This document shows, one piece after another, positions 1-10,759 of a stretch of 64,000 nt of DNA. Origin of the DNA: Berghia stephanieae (Eukaryota; Mollusca; Gastropoda; Nudibranchia; Aeolidiidae); assembly GCA_034508935.3 (NCBI GenBank), contig CM067442.1, positions 137,462,815 through 137,526,814 on the forward strand, in the 5' to 3' direction. A program made the translations under genes and the position numbers. The notes beneath the pieces were generated by a model. It did not search any database. It was not told the origin of the DNA and was given only the letters and a program-made list of their open reading frames with translations. The stretch's first letter is position 1. Each line of letters begins with the position of its first letter.

Positions 1-236
1 AAAATCGGTACCTTTTATTCTTCATGCTGACTAGAACTTTTCATATGTCTTGTGATCAGAATGTGTAAAAGTCAAAACATGATCAGATTTATAATGTTTT
101 TTCCCCTCTGGATACGCTTTTATGCTCGTCGGAGAAATTTTTCATAAGGGCGTCCGCCATTGTTCCGATAGTTTAGAGCCAGTTACTAAGTTAGGCATGC
201 GTCATTACGAGGGAAGTGACGTCACGACTGTTGAAG
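1..236 (+). mobile_element. MITE-1 copy, cut by the window start
   Basis: This is the right-hand three quarters of a ~300-bp repeat seen whole at 59193-59492 and inverted at 8769-9078 and 57774-58067. It ends in GACTGTTGAAG and carries the palindrome TGACGTCA a few bases inside that end. The short open frame that runs through it is not conserved in the other copies, so I do not call a gene. Confidence 0.8.
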
Positions 237-306
237 ACAGCTCAAGACAGGATCAGATTAATGTCACTAGAAAGAATACGTTTGATGTTCATAAAGATAT
301 CTGTTA

Positions 307-505
307 TGTGGCTATGTGGTCTTGTGGTATAACACTCCATTTTTGGGTCGGAAGGTCCTGGGTTCGAGCCTCGCTCGGCTCATAGTTGAGTCCTTGGAAA
401 AGGCTCTTTACTCGGATTCTCTCACTGTACTCATGTGTAAAATGAGTAGCTGACCATTATCAGCGGTGTCTCTCTCGGGAAAAATGGTATTATTGCATGA
501 GGTTT
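307..505 (+). mobile_element. SINE-A, 3'-truncated
   Basis: A tRNA-like head (GTGGTCTTGTGGTATAACAC, then box B GGTTCGAGCC) is followed by the SINE-A body TTGAGTCCTTGGAAAAGG and AAAATGAGTA. The match fades near 505, before the usual tail, so the copy is truncated. It does not fold as a whole tRNA because no matching acceptor stem is present. Confidence 0.85.
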
Positions 506-784
506 CACTTAAGTTTTGTTTGTCGGTAGGATTGCCATGGCGGGTTCAACTGGTGAGTATTTTACTAAAACACATATCATCAATACAAACCATGATATTT
601 GGTATTTGCGTTTCTTATTAGAATGACATCAAATTTTATTCACATGTATTTCAGACCAAGAATATTTAGCTAATTATCTAAATAGAAGTTGTTCAAAATT
701 CGCGTCTATGAGCACTTATTTTCAGGTCTGATCACCCAAATCGTTTTGGTCTCAACGTTGTAATGGAAATATTTTCATCATCAT
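506..784. other. AT-rich spacer with a dispersed fragment
   Basis: There is no gene. About 65 bp at 712-775 (around GGTCTGATCACCCAAAT) recurs at 7728-7793, so part of this spacer belongs to an unnamed dispersed repeat. Confidence 0.5.
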
Positions 785-1050
785 CATCATTGCCTTTTTC
801 ACCCTGGGTCAGGGTATAGGCCACTGGACTTACTTTTTAAAATCTCATTCCATGTCTTATCACTTCTCTGTATATCAGCTTCTTTAAATCCTGTCATTCC
901 AGAAACTATTCGGTCGCCCAAGCTAAAAAAAGGATTTGGTTTGTCCGTCTGCGTTTCTGTAAATATTCTCAAACCCATGCAAAATACATGTATGAAATCA
1001 GGCCCATAATCGTGCGCGGGTATCAAACCTGCTAATATGCATGCACACAT
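785..1050 (-). mobile_element. Possible LINE 3' end (C-terminal coding remnant plus ATG tail)
   Basis: On the minus strand a frame ending in residues KSSGLYPDPG stops and is followed within about ten bases by a short (ATG)n run. A coding end followed by a simple-repeat tail is a common design of LINE 3' ends. The residues before it (TDKPNPFFSLGDRIVSGMTG) look coding-like, but I do not recognise a domain. It could instead be a chance frame or a piece of a host exon. Confidence 0.3.
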
Positions 1051-1087
1051 CGAATTAAGAAATTAAGGAGCAGGCACCGGTGCAAGA

Positions 1088-1236
1088 TACCTAAAGATCT
1101 GAACAAGTGTGTATAAAAGCAGGTGCCAGACAAAGCAAGAAAGATAAATACAAGGTTTAAAAAATACCATCCCAAAAAATCAGTCGAACTCTACTGAGGA
1201 TCGAGGCTCAGGCCTTCAGATTACCGTTTAATATGC
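1088..1236 (-). mobile_element. SINE-D copy
   Basis: It matches 1989-2150 and 13636-13775: AGATCTGAACAAGTGTGTAT, then GCCAGACAAAGCAAGAAAG, then a decayed tRNA-like head with the box B relic GATCGAGGCTCA. The head is truncated at its far end. Confidence 0.7.
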
Positions 1237-1559
1237 ACACGTAGACGAGAGTAAAAATCGGTGATTGATCATGATGATTTAATTTCGACGATTTAATTCA
1301 ATTTTCCATTTATATTTATTTATTAAAAGACAAAAGCTGTTTGAAGATTTATTTCCAGTTTTAGATACCGCCTAAGGCGTGGATATCTTGACGATTTCAT
1401 TACTATCTAGTCTAGATCTATAACTATGGTGCGCGGAATTCAAAGACAGTTTTCATCAAACACAGCAGATATTACAAAAATTACAACAATTCGGTGTATT
1501 GACAGAACAATTTTTTAAAAAGATTTTGAAGAAATTTAGAGTTTAGGAATACAGGGTAA

Positions 1560-1655
1560 GTTGGTAGTTTAAAGTTTAATCTATCGATCAATGAATTAAA
1601 CGTTTTCTGGCCCAAATGTATAAAAAAGGCGTTTTTGTCAGCGTCCTTTGGCACA
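1560..1655 (+). mobile_element. FB-1 right-arm remnant
   Basis: The order AATCTATCGATCAATGAA, CGTTTTCTGGCC, TTTTGTCAGC follows the right arm of the FB-1 hairpin seen at 14403-14624 and 18447-18673. The left arm is not recognisable. The preceding 1237-1559 shows no gene or repeat. Confidence 0.45.
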
Positions 1656-1665
1656 GAAACACTAT

Positions 1666-1815
1666 CACACACACACACACACACACATACACACGCGCGC
1701 ACACACATATATACACATTCTCTCTCTCTCAGTTCTCTCCATCTCTCTCTCTCTCTCCCTCTCTCTCTCTCTCTCTTTTTGCTCTCTCCCTCTCTCTCTC
1801 TTTCTCTTTCTCTAG
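1666..1815. repeat. (CA)n then (TC)n compound microsatellite
   Basis: A (CA)n tract with CG and TA interruptions runs into (TC)n broken by pyrimidine variants. Open frames crossing it are low-complexity artefacts. Confidence 0.95.
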
Positions 1816-1988
1816 ATTCATGCTTGTATTATCTATTTAATTTTTATTCAATGTTCTATATTTTGGCATAGGAAAATTACTAAACGTCCATGTTTCTCAC
1901 CTTAGGCAATAGATTGGAATTTATATTTTTAAAAAAAAGACATTCTTTTGCATCTGTTCGAAATTTAAGCAGCAATATTTATAAAATA

Positions 1989-2150
1989 CAGATCTGAACA
2001 AGTGTGTATCAAAGGTCCGGACAAAGCAAGAAAGACAAATACGGGTAAAAAAATATATCCCAAAATATCAGACATTCTCGACTGGGGATCGAACCTCAGA
2101 TCTTCTGATTAGCAGTCAGGCAAACTACCGTTACACCACATAGGCTCCCA
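1989..2150 (-). mobile_element. SINE-D copy, full length
   Basis: Read on the minus strand: GTGGTGTAACGGTAG (box A region), an anticodon-like arm CTGACTGCTAATCAG, box B GGTTCGATCCC, then a body that ends near CAGATCT. The tRNA likeness is strong but the acceptor stem does not close, so this is a tRNA-derived SINE and not a tRNA gene. Confidence 0.8.
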
Positions 2151-3220
2151 AACACAAATACAAACACAGTCCATGTCCATATATGTAATTTGTTTATGCC
2201 TGTGACATCTGGTTATTGATATTGTCTCGTAAAATCCTCTAAATCTAGATATAGGCATTAACACTAAAATGGAAAGAAAAACCTGGACAATATAAACGGA
2301 CATATTGGTAAGAGATAATATTGGGTGAAAATTGAAGGGCCAAATATCAGTTTCTATAGACATTCGTCTAAGGACTGCTTTTCACACATGAGTTATATTT
2401 TTATAATGAACAAACGAAACCAGCCGTGAAATCGTCAGTCCGTGTCAGAAAGGCATCGCTGACACCAGGCCCATGTCTTCCATGTTTGCTTGTTGTCCTA
2501 TGAGTTTGGAGATTGGTGAGGCAGGGGAAACATAAAACGAGATAATCACCAAAGAAGGCTGAGACGGTTAAAATCACGTGACAAAGTCAAACGAAGCCAG
2601 CGACTTCAGTAAAACAAAGCCCCCAAGCTATTTGGTCAGGCTTTTTACGGATTAGGGTCTTCCTGTCCCATGAGCAGAATATCAGCATGCGCATGACCGG
2701 AAGAACATCTGAGATTCGATGATCTTTGATGACACAATGTCGTAGTGACCTGCGTTGAAATGATAAGATGTTTGGAACGTGCTGCAAATTAGAAAATATG
2801 TTTTTGAAGTTAAGATTATTGTGAATGCGTCATTAAATCGAAGTTTCTAACAATTTGGCAGGTTTGTGTTTCCCAAAACTTCAAAGGGATAATTGCAAAC
2901 TAGGCATTTAAAACTTAAATAACAAAGACGACGAAGAAATAGAGTCCGGGAAGAGGACCTACAAGGAAACAATCCATTAGTATCCATAAGTAAGTAAAAA
3001 GTAAAATCAAAATTAAAATAACTGAAACAAATTGAAACATAAATAAATGTATTATGCACAATAGCAATATTTATTATCAAATTCTGTTAATACACACAAG
3101 AATTCTTTTTCTTTTTCTTTTTTTTTTTTTGTCTCCAGGCAATAGATTTGGTCTCACTTGGTACCCTTGTATCAATACACGATTCGACAGAAGAACTACT
3201 TAACTTCGGCGTAGTCTTAC
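2151..3220. other. Unique spacer, no gene recognised
   Basis: Mostly single-copy sequence within the window. 2400-2800 is richer in GC than its surroundings but has no convincing exon. A T-tract at 3108-3131 ends in TTTTGTCTCCAG, which resembles a plus-strand splice acceptor but is not followed by a long open frame. Confidence 0.5.
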
Positions 3221-3493
3221 TAGATAAAGTGATCCCACCAATCATGCCCAGAATCCAGCACTAATAACTTTCCATCTTTTCCGGTCAGAATAATGTAGTG
3301 TTGGCTTAAGACTGCCCAGTGAATGGAAGGATGGATGGACGGAGATAACGAATTGGTCTGCTCGGTATTATCCCTGGCAATTAGTCTGGACAACTTTGAT
3401 GGAAGTCGTTTTTTCTTAGAAGAAAAGAAGAAGGGTATCACTCTTGCAATGTCTTCATAATTTAGTGCTTTGCCGTACTTGTGATAGACTATT
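3221..3493 (-). CDS. Possible internal host exon, product unknown
   Basis: Seen on the minus strand: an acceptor-like stretch TTTTGTCTGTGTTTGGCAG, then a 273-base open stretch, then a donor-like CTA|GTAAGA. The length is a multiple of three and both borders fall at the same codon phase, so exon skipping would keep frame. The frame reads from IVYHKYGKALNYEDIARV to HYIILTGKDGKLLVLDSGHD and then WWDHFI. The apparent stop at its end uses the first base of the donor, so splicing would remove it. The SPSIHPSIH stretch looks simple and could be recent. I recognise no family, and no partner exon was found nearby. The alternative is a chance frame with good splice sites. Confidence 0.35.
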
Positions 3494-3647
3494 CTGCCAA
3501 ACACAGACAAAACACTTATTAAAAAATTGTAGGCAGAAATTTTACTTCAAATATTGATCAATTAAGACGGATCCAAGCTTTTCAAATATAAAGTGTCTTG
3601 TCTGACACAATTTAATAAGGTGTGTGTCTGTGGGGACGGTGGGTATT

Positions 3648-3708
3648 TTAATCCTCTCCTTACCAACAAGAAGAAAAACCGTTCCAGTCATTACAACATA
3701 ACCAGCAA

Positions 3709-3741
<33 letters not shown>

Positions 3742-3947
3742 CAACAAAACAAACAAAACAAAACCGAGACTTCATTTACAGTCTTTTTATTAATATGATT
3801 CTTTTTCTGAACAAAATTTTACATTATACATGCCTATTTGTCTTTCAATTGATAAAAATATAATCTCCCACAAAAATCTATTTTTGTATTATTTCGATAG
3901 AAAGTTTCTGGAAAAATCGTGAAAATAGCTCGTAAGGAGAAGGTTAA
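3648..3947 (-). mobile_element. PB-1 MITE with A-tract
   Basis: It is bounded by TTAA at both ends, with inverted termini TTAATCCTCTCCTTAC and GTAAGGAGAAGGTTAA. It matches PB-1 at 38122-38387 and 61257-61509. A ~28-bp A-tract followed by CAAA-type sequence lies inside. TTAA target sites are typical of the piggyBac superfamily. Confidence 0.7.
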
Positions 3948-4234
3948 TCTATCGACATTAAAATTTGACGTATCTAATAGTTTTCATGCCAAAATAAAAG
4001 AATGTGTTTTTTTCTGCGTACGGCAGCAGCATTGATAGAGTGATGGAATCCATCTTAGCGATTCCCTGAAATGTGTGGGTCAACAGTGCTGTCGATAAAG
4101 CCCAGAGAGAAGAATGTCTTCTATATAAGGGGAGGTAATAATATAAAACGATGTGCAAATTTGTTTTTCTCAACGCTTAAAATATGGGAGTAATTTTTAC
4201 CTTTAATAGCCTGGATGGACGGCCATCAAGTATT

Positions 4235-4258
4235 TCTCTGTCTGTCTCTCTTCTCTCT

Positions 4259-4299
<41 letters not shown>

Positions 4300-4324
4300 A
4301 TTTCTCTCTCTCTCTCACACACAA
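4235..4324. repeat. (TC)n microsatellite
   Basis: Dinucleotide TC with a few TG and TTC variants, ending in a short CA run. Confidence 0.95.
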
Positions 4325-5027
4325 CCATTCTCTCTTCACCCCCGTTTTCCCTCCAAACATACATACGCATACACTTCTTTATATTCTCTTTGCTTCTACA
4401 TTTTGGGGATGGATTTTGCATTCTATGAAATCCTCTTTAAGGAAGCAATTATCCCCTATATTTCATTGAGTATATTTATGAAAGTGATAAGAAAAACTGA
4501 GAGAAAAAAAATGCATTTTTCATAATTCTAAAAATAAGCAAGATAAAATTGGAGAATGTCTCATCTGCTTTTTTTTTTAGTAGAATGAATTATATACGAG
4601 ATACCAGTCGCTTGGTGTTTTGTTTGTTTGTTTTGTTTTGTTTTGTTTTTGTTGAGATTAGAATTCTAAAGTTATTCTATTTAAGGATTTGTCTTTTTGT
4701 TGCAAAAACACTATCAAGATAGTTGGCTATTTTCATATCAGAATATAAGCATCGTTAATACTTTCATCTTGTACACTAACTTTCTGGCAACACAAACCAT
4801 TTCGTCTACTGTAGTTTGACAACTTTAATCAACCTTTGTTTTACGATCTTTTAAATACTAAAAATCATTTAATTTATAAAATGTGGCACAATTTTTGAAC
4901 AGAACCAGTTCCAACTGGTCAGTTCCTACTCGTATAATATTCCGTTGTGTTGTTTAACGGTTACATAATATATTTTCTTTATATGAATTTATACATAATT
5001 TGATATGATTAAGAAGCAGGCGCGGAA
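4325..5027. other. AT-rich spacer
   Basis: No gene seen. A (TTTTG)n-like stretch occupies about 4617-4652. Confidence 0.5.
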
Positions 5028-5083
5028 GGGGGGGGGGGGGGGGATTCTAAAGCGTGCTTTATTTTTTGTCTACCACCAGAGCA

Positions 5084-5128
<45 letters not shown>

Positions 5129-5152
5129 TCTCTTTCCTCTCTCTCTCTCTCT
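5028..5152. repeat. G16 tract and (TC)n
   Basis: A run of 16 G at 5028-5043 is followed by (TC)n at 5089-5152. The interval between them is unique sequence. Confidence 0.9.
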
Positions 5153-5317
5153 AAATCCTTTCATTGTTCATTCGCGCCCTCTGCTTCATGACAAAGTATG
5201 TGGCAACAGCTGATTTAAATAACATAATAGGAAATTATCGCATTGTACCGCTTTCTCTCACTAGCACAGATCTACATTGTTCTTAACCCAATCGTTATTA
5301 TACTGATATACTCTTAG

Positions 5318-5523
5318 AAAACACGTATTTAAAATTTTGGCCAGAAAACTCGTCCTTCAAACATCGATCGATTAAAATGACCCTCATCTTGACAAAAAAC
5401 TCTCAAACTTGGGACTTCGCCGAAGTCCCAGGTTTGAGAGTTTTTGCCAAGATGAGTGTCATTTTAATCAATCGATATTTGAAGGACGAGTTTTCTGGCC
5501 AAAATTTAAAATACGTGTTTTTT
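5318..5523. mobile_element. FB-1 palindromic MITE, nearly perfect
   Basis: The two arms are near-exact reverse complements about the centre GGGACTTCGCCGAAGTCCC (middle base 5420). Each arm carries, from the outside in, CACGTATTTAAAATTTTGG, CCAGAAAACTCGTCCTTCAA, ATCGATCGATTAAAATGA and CTCTCAAAC. RNA from either strand would fold into one hairpin of about 100 bp. FB-1 recurs at least seven more times in the window. Confidence 0.9.
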
Positions 5524-5762
5524 TTCTTCAGAATATCACAGTATAGTTTTAGGTCAGTGGTGTAATGATTCCTGTACGAACTGCCACACATATATTATCT
5601 TGTAATGAAAAAAAGAGATTAAGAGTCCCACATCTCATTAATACCCGCAATGCAAATGGGGTGAACATTAATTATGAAAAGTGAGCGGAACAGGCACTTA
5701 TGTTGATAATAACAAAAAATAAATTGAGTAGGAAAGTGCAAGAGGACAATAGAGAATAAAAA

Positions 5763-5985
5763 GACCTGCCTACTCGAAAATTTGAAAATTCGTAATCTTT
5801 TGGAGATTGTAGTCACTATATTTAGAAAACTTCAAAATCAACAATTTACTCACACAAAGATTAAATATTACTTTAAAATAGTCTGGCATCAACTTTCATT
5901 TTCAATAAGTTTTGATGACTAAGAGATGCTCATGCAGTTCAGAATTTGGAGCCCAAATTTCGTCAATCTACGATTAGAAATCTGC
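5763..5985 (+). mobile_element. M6 MITE
   Basis: It starts AGACCTGCCTACTCG and ends near TCTGCTACG. Internal landmarks are AAAATTCGTAATCTTTTGG and TTTCATTTTCAATAAGTTTT. Other copies are at 6544, 43645 and 51858. Confidence 0.75.
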
Positions 5986-6212
5986 TACGTGAACAGAAAT
6001 ACAAAACAAAACATAACCCCCCCCCCCAAAAAAAAAAAAAGAAAAAAAAAAAAAGACAAAACAAAAGATAAAAACGAAAAAATATACAAAACAAAAACAA
6101 AACAAAACAAAAACAACAAAAAAACAAAAACAAAAACAACAAAAAAAAAAAAACAACAACAACAAAACAAACAAAAAAACTAAAAAAGACCAACAAAAAA
6201 ATAAAGAACAAA

Positions 6213-6296
6213 TATCGATTAACCCGAAGTTGCAATCCGGCTCCTTGCCTGTGTGAGTCGAGTTTTCTACCAACTGAGCTATCGATACCCTCAGTA
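6213..6296 (-). mobile_element. tRNA-like SINE head (SINE-B-like)
   Basis: The minus strand reads GATAGCTCAGTTGGTAGAAA, a clear box A region, and then a box B relic GATTGCAACTTCGGGTT. Body and tail are missing. The equivalent part of the second tandem unit (about 6840-6900) lacks box A. Confidence 0.6.
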
Positions 6297-6543
6297 AACA
6301 ATAAACATAATATTCTTTAAGATTCTAATTTTTGATTCACTGACTTTAAAGACTTTTTGACAACCATAGTCGCAAAAAAAAAAAAAAAAAAAAAAAAGAC
6401 TTAAAAAAAAATGGAATGCGTGGTATCCCTCAGTCCTCTAGTAGATTGGCGGATGCAATGATAACAGCGTTCAAAGTGAGAGTATGTCCCATTGATCTGC
6501 AATGACAGAGAAGACATCGTTTTCCGAATGTTGACATTTCTAA

Positions 6544-6787
6544 GGCAGACCTGTCCACTCGAATATTTGAAAATTCTTAACTTTTTTGGAGATTGTAGTC
6601 ACTATAGCTAACTTAAAAAATCATCAATTTACTCATTTAAAAAGGTGTAAAATCCTTAAATTAATAAAGAATGGCACCAACTTTTATTTTCAATAAGTTT
6701 TCATGACCAAGATCTACTCATAAAGTTCAGAAATTGGAGCCTAAATTTCGTAAATCTACGAATTTTTCGTAATAATAGGTAGGTCTG
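6544..6787 (+). mobile_element. M6 MITE
   Basis: The ends GCAGACCTGTCC and GGTAGGTCTGC are inverted repeats, which fixes the element at about 244 bp. It is the best copy for defining the M6 termini. Confidence 0.75.
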
Positions 6788-7403
6788 CTCCGTGGACAGA
6801 AAAAAAAAAACACCCGAGAAGCAAAAAGCAAACAAACATCGATTTAACCCGAAATAGCAATCCGGCCCTTTCTATGTGTGAGGCGAGTTTTCTACCCTCA
6901 GTAAACAATAAACATATTCTATAAGATTCCAATTTTTGATTCACTGACTTTAATTAAAGACTTTTTGACAACCATAGTTGAAAAAAAGAATAAAAGGAAT
7001 GCGCGGTATCCCTCAGTCCTCTAGTAGATTGGTGGATGCAATGATAACAGCGTTCAAAGTGAGAGTATGTCCCATTGATCTTGCGGTGACAGACAGCGAA
7101 GACGTCGTTCCCCCGGAATGTTGACATTTCTTGAAGAACGGGACTAGGGGGAAAATGAAAAGGTGTCCCAGTTTGGACTGAATCGCAGGGATTAGATTTC
7201 TCGGTCACATTGGTCCTTCATCCCCGTAACTAAAACACGACTTCATAACAGCCATCATCCCCATCCCTCCATAGAATTGACAGGATTTTTAATCACGTTC
7301 CGTATTTATTCAACTTCGTTGGTGTCAGTACGACGTACACCAACAGAACACATTTTTAAAATCATTCTGTCCAGAAAACGTTTACGTCGATGGCTTATCC
7401 AGT

Positions 7404-7496
7404 TAGAAATAAAATAAATTCCTTTATTCAACCCCAAGGGGAAATTTGTCTTTAGGGTCTATCCCAAGGGAAGACTGGAATAACCGAGGTGTCAAT

Positions 7497-7499
<3 letters not shown>
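7404..7499 (-). mobile_element. SINE-C 3' fragment
   Basis: The sequence AAATAAATTCCTTTATTCA, GGGGAAATTTGTCTTTAGGG, GGGAAGACTGGAATAACC is the reverse complement of the SINE-C tail. The tRNA-like head is absent. Confidence 0.85.
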
Positions 7500-7556
<57 letters not shown>

Positions 7557-7558
7557 AC
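7500..7558. repeat. (TA)n microsatellite
   Basis: Nearly pure TA directly joined to the truncated SINE-C end. Confidence 0.95.
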
Positions 7559-7889
7559 ATTTAAAAAATCAAACCTGGTAGTTCTCAAAGTCATCCATCG
7601 AGTCCCAGGTTTGAGAGTTTTTACCAAGACGAGGGCTATTTAAATCGATCGATATTTGAAAAGCGAGTTCTCTGGCCAAATTTTTAAATACAAGCTTTTC
7701 CAGCATACGGTAGTTAATTGGATATTTGACGTATACTTATTTAAAGGTCTGATAACCCAAATTATTCTGGGGTCATTCTTGTAATGGCAATACTCTCTAA
7801 TCAACACGAAATATGGTCCGTTACAACAATGTTAGATCGAGCGAGCTCACTATTGAGTTTAGTTATTAGACCTGCAAATAACATTATAT

Positions 7890-8098
7890 AAACACAGCGT
7901 CCATATTTATCAACTAAGATGACCCCTAACTTGCCAAAAAGTCTGAAATTTAAGAATTTTTTAAAAAAAGAAAGATTTCTTTAACAATTCCTTTAAAGCG
8001 CCAGGTTTTTAAAAAGTTAGGCGTCATTTCAATCGATATCATACTTCTGATTTCGATATTCAAAGTTTCTGTCCATAATGAAAATAATATGTTTCGTC
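7890..8098. mobile_element. FB-1, strongly diverged
   Basis: The landmarks keep the FB-1 order: ATGACCCCTAACTTGCCAAA, a central asymmetric loop with T/A runs, AAAAAGTTAGGCGTCATTTC, then AATCGATATC and GTTTCTGTCC. The arms still pair but with many mismatches. Confidence 0.5.
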
Positions 8099-8482
8099 AT
8101 CTCACAATTGGGTGTAGAAATAAGGATGGTAACCGGAGATGAGTCTATTAATGTCTACCGAGACGATCATCGAGATGTCGTCAATTCAAGAAAGCGAACG
8201 CGGAAAATGTCAAATGTCTTCTTTTTCCCCCATTAAACCATCACGTATTTTTTTCTTTTCTTCATCTTCTTTTTTTATCCCAAAATGTCAGATAACAATT
8301 AAAGAGCGATTGTCTGAAATCGCGAAAGATTGTATTGATTTATAAGACGCATTTTAGAATTTTGGATGTTGGAGTTTGCCAAGCGAACAAGAAACGTAAA
8401 GCTTCCGTGCTACGGTTTATGGTTTTTGCGCAGAATTCTTCGTTCATCACGGACATAAACATTGAGGTTTTGAGGATGGCCA

Positions 8483-8484
<2 letters not shown>

Positions 8485-8557
<73 letters not shown>
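8485..8557. repeat. (AT)n microsatellite
   Basis: Pure dinucleotide AT. Open frames of repeated Tyr and Ile across it are artefacts. Confidence 0.95.
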
Positions 8558-8558
<1 letters not shown>

Positions 8559-8647
8559 TTTATTCAAAGACATAAGGAAATTGCAAATGTCGTCCTCCCG
8601 TCATCAATGCAGATACCCTCAACTTGAGATCATTGCTTTACTTGGTC

Positions 8648-8706
8648 AAGTTACACATAGTTTTGTGTGTTTGCAAGTTATATCCGGCTGGCGAATGTTG
8701 TGAGTT
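8648..8706 (-). mobile_element. FB-2 fragment
   Basis: AGTTACACATAGTTTTGTGT and TATATCCGGCTGGCGAATGT match the inner left part of FB-2 in reverse. Both ends are missing. Confidence 0.65.
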
Positions 8707-8768
8707 AAAAAAAACCCAAAAAATTAAAGCATAGCGTCAACTGGTCTTGGCGGCTAGTACGATGTCGT

Positions 8769-9078
8769 AATACGCTTTAACAGTCATGACGTCACTTCCC
8801 TCGAAATGACGCATGGCAACTTAGTAACTCTAAACTATCGGAACAATGGCGGACGCCTTATGAAATATTTCTCCGACGAGCATAAAAGCGTATCCAGAGG
8901 AAAAAAAAAACCCATTCTAAATCTGATCATGTTTTGACTTTTACACATTCTGATCACAAGACATATTATGATAAGTTCTAGCCAGCATGAAGAATAAAAG
9001 GTACCGATTTTCTTTGTTTAGAACCATGATGGCCGCCGTTGCTGGGAGACGTGACATCAGACTATAGAATCCAATTAC
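8769..9078 (-). mobile_element. MITE-1 copy, full length
   Basis: It starts TACGCTTTAACAGTCATGAC and ends near GACTATAGAATCCAATTAC. These ends are imperfect inverted repeats of about 28 bp. TGACGTCA lies inside the first end and TGACATCA inside the other. A short A-tract sits in the middle. No clear target duplication is seen at this copy. Confidence 0.85.
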
Positions 9079-9116
9079 ATTTTATCGCTATGGTGTAGAC
9101 TGACGACCTGATTGGC

Positions 9117-9272
9117 AGCAATGTTGTCTCTGTCGAAAAAAAAAAACATTATGTAAAAGTGCATCACACGTATAATTCCTCTTTCTCTATGTTTAGATTT
9201 GCTAATGGATTGGAGCCCGTTATAAAGTACTTTGAGTATATTAAGTCGATGTTTGTCTATATCTAAAGGCAG
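9117..9272 (+). mobile_element. SINE-A 3' fragment, diverged
   Basis: It has the order TTGTCTCTGTCG, an A-run, then a tail relic TTATAAAGTACTTTGAGTAT. The head is missing. Confidence 0.6.
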
Positions 9273-9584
9273 AAGTTCTTTTTTTGATTCGTGGGTTCAA
9301 AGAAGATTTTTCTTTTACATATTGTACCATAAGTTATATCATTCTATTCTAAAACGTATATCATGAAGTCCAATTAAGACATTCCCAATTAATTAACGAT
9401 AAATCGGGCAACATTGAAATAGTGATTTAATTAATCAAAGTTTGCCGTCGTCTTTGATTCGATTCAAAGCGTAAGAAGAAAGGCAAAGCACACAGAGAAA
9501 GCACACTTGACCACCATAGTTGACCACCCAAGAAGCCTCGTTTTCGAATCGCTGAAAAGAAGTGTAGTACGCATGAGCTGACAA

Positions 9585-9724
9585 AACAACTTTATTATTT
9601 GGCCAGAAAAAAAAACAACTTTTTACATCGATATATTAAAATGAGCTCCAATTTGCCTAAATCTGGTTCAACGGAGACATAATGAAGTCTCATATTTCAG
9701 ACTTTTTGATCTTAAAGTTGGGCA
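9585..9724. mobile_element. FB-1 left part
   Basis: TTTGGCCAGAAAAA, ACATCGATATATTAAAATGA and the centre relic follow the FB-1 left arm. The right arm shrinks to ACTTTTTGATCTTAAAGTTG and is cut by the SINE-A fragment that follows. Confidence 0.5.
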
Positions 9725-9869
9725 TCATTGTCTCTGTCGAAAAAAAAAAGTAATTTCCCCCAACAGGCGTCATGTCTCGTTCTATATGTTACGTGTTGCT
9801 GTTGGTCAGGGACCCCTTGTAAAGCGCTTTGAGCACTTTAGTGGATATTGCGATATATAAATGCTTTAG
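9725..9869 (+). mobile_element. SINE-A 3' fragment
   Basis: It matches the SINE-A 3' half well: CAACAGGCGTCATGTCTCGT, TGTTGCTGTTGGTCAGGGAC, TTGTAAAGCGCTTTGAGCAC and a GATATATAAATGC tail. Confidence 0.85.
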
Positions 9870-10759
9870 GTTTATCGTATTGAAACTATTGATGTATGGA
9901 ATAAAATTTTTCAGGCTAAAATGAAAATAAAACGCGTTTTGTCACTATACTTCAATGTAACCAACTACGAACACTGAAGATTTTTGAGTATGTTTGTTGA
10001 AAAAAATCCACACAAACATTAGTGATTCAAAGACTGTATGTATGTGTGTGTGTGTTATAATCGAATCTTTTGGTAATGTACACAAATCATTACCAGTCAC
10101 CACGAATCGGCCTCCGTGCAATATGTTCTTTGACGTTGTTATTTGTATGTGCTATCTTTTTTGGTGTAGAGCTTTGATCTTCTTCCATTCAATAACGAGC
10201 GGCTCAAATCAAATGCAGGCCTATTTAACTTCAAAGACCCTTAAGTTTGTGGATCAGCTTTCTTGATTTTGTATTAGAAGATCATTGAAAAAAAAAGAGG
10301 GATGGGAAAGGTAATAAATTACCGCTGTGATATTGGAATAATATTATTTTGCATAATTAACAAAAAAAATATGATCATCTGCTTTTCGTAACTTTATTGA
10401 AATAATCTGAGTAGATAAAGAAATGAAGAGCTCAGGGGGAAAACGGCAGACTCAATTTCAGGTTTTAGAATAGGTGGGGGTACATATGTATGTATATTTA
10501 ATATATCTTTCATAGAATGTTATATTACTTAGCATTTTTAGATATTAGAATTTATCTACATTGTTAATATTAATTTTCAACAGAAGGGTTCATATCTTAA
10601 AATTGTGTATTTAAATTTGAAAAATTAATTTTTCAAAAAATTAAAATGTGACTCTGCCGTTTTTTTTTCTCTCCTATGGTTTTCAAATAACTGTGTTGTT
10701 AATCTTAAAAATATATGTTGTTAACAAGGCGGTACACGAAGCACTTTTTATATGAAACA
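9870..10759. other. AT-rich unique spacer
   Basis: No exon, RNA gene or repeat family recognised. There is only a short (TG)n at about 10036-10056. Confidence 0.5.

Larger units (their letters stand above)
5763..7133 (+). repeat. Tandem duplication, two diverged units
   Basis: Unit 1 is 5763-6546 and unit 2 is 6547-7133. Both contain, in order, an M6 element, a tRNA-like head relic, the motif TTTTTGATTCACTGACTTTA, and a block around TCCCTCAGTCCTCTAGTAGA. Unit 1 is longer because of A/C-rich runs at 6018-6180 and 6375-6397. Unit 2 has lost about 17 bp covering the box A part of the tRNA-like head. Confidence 0.85.
7345..7717. mobile_element. FB-1 copy split by SINE-C fragment and (TA)n
   Basis: A left-arm relic (CACATTTTTAAAATC, CCAGAAAACG) lies before 7404. 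The right arm starts near 7602 (GTCCCAGGTTTGAGAGTTTT) and ends at CATACGGTAGTTAA. Between them sit a SINE-C tail and a (TA)n array. The right end stops at TTAA, as in the copy at 45140. Confidence 0.6.

Noticed and set aside
1989-2150. tRNA gene (anticodon-like arm CTGACTGCTAATCAG)
   Set aside because: There is no closing acceptor stem and the same sequence recurs as a repeat with a body, so it is a SINE-D head. The same reasoning applies to SINE-A, B and C heads.
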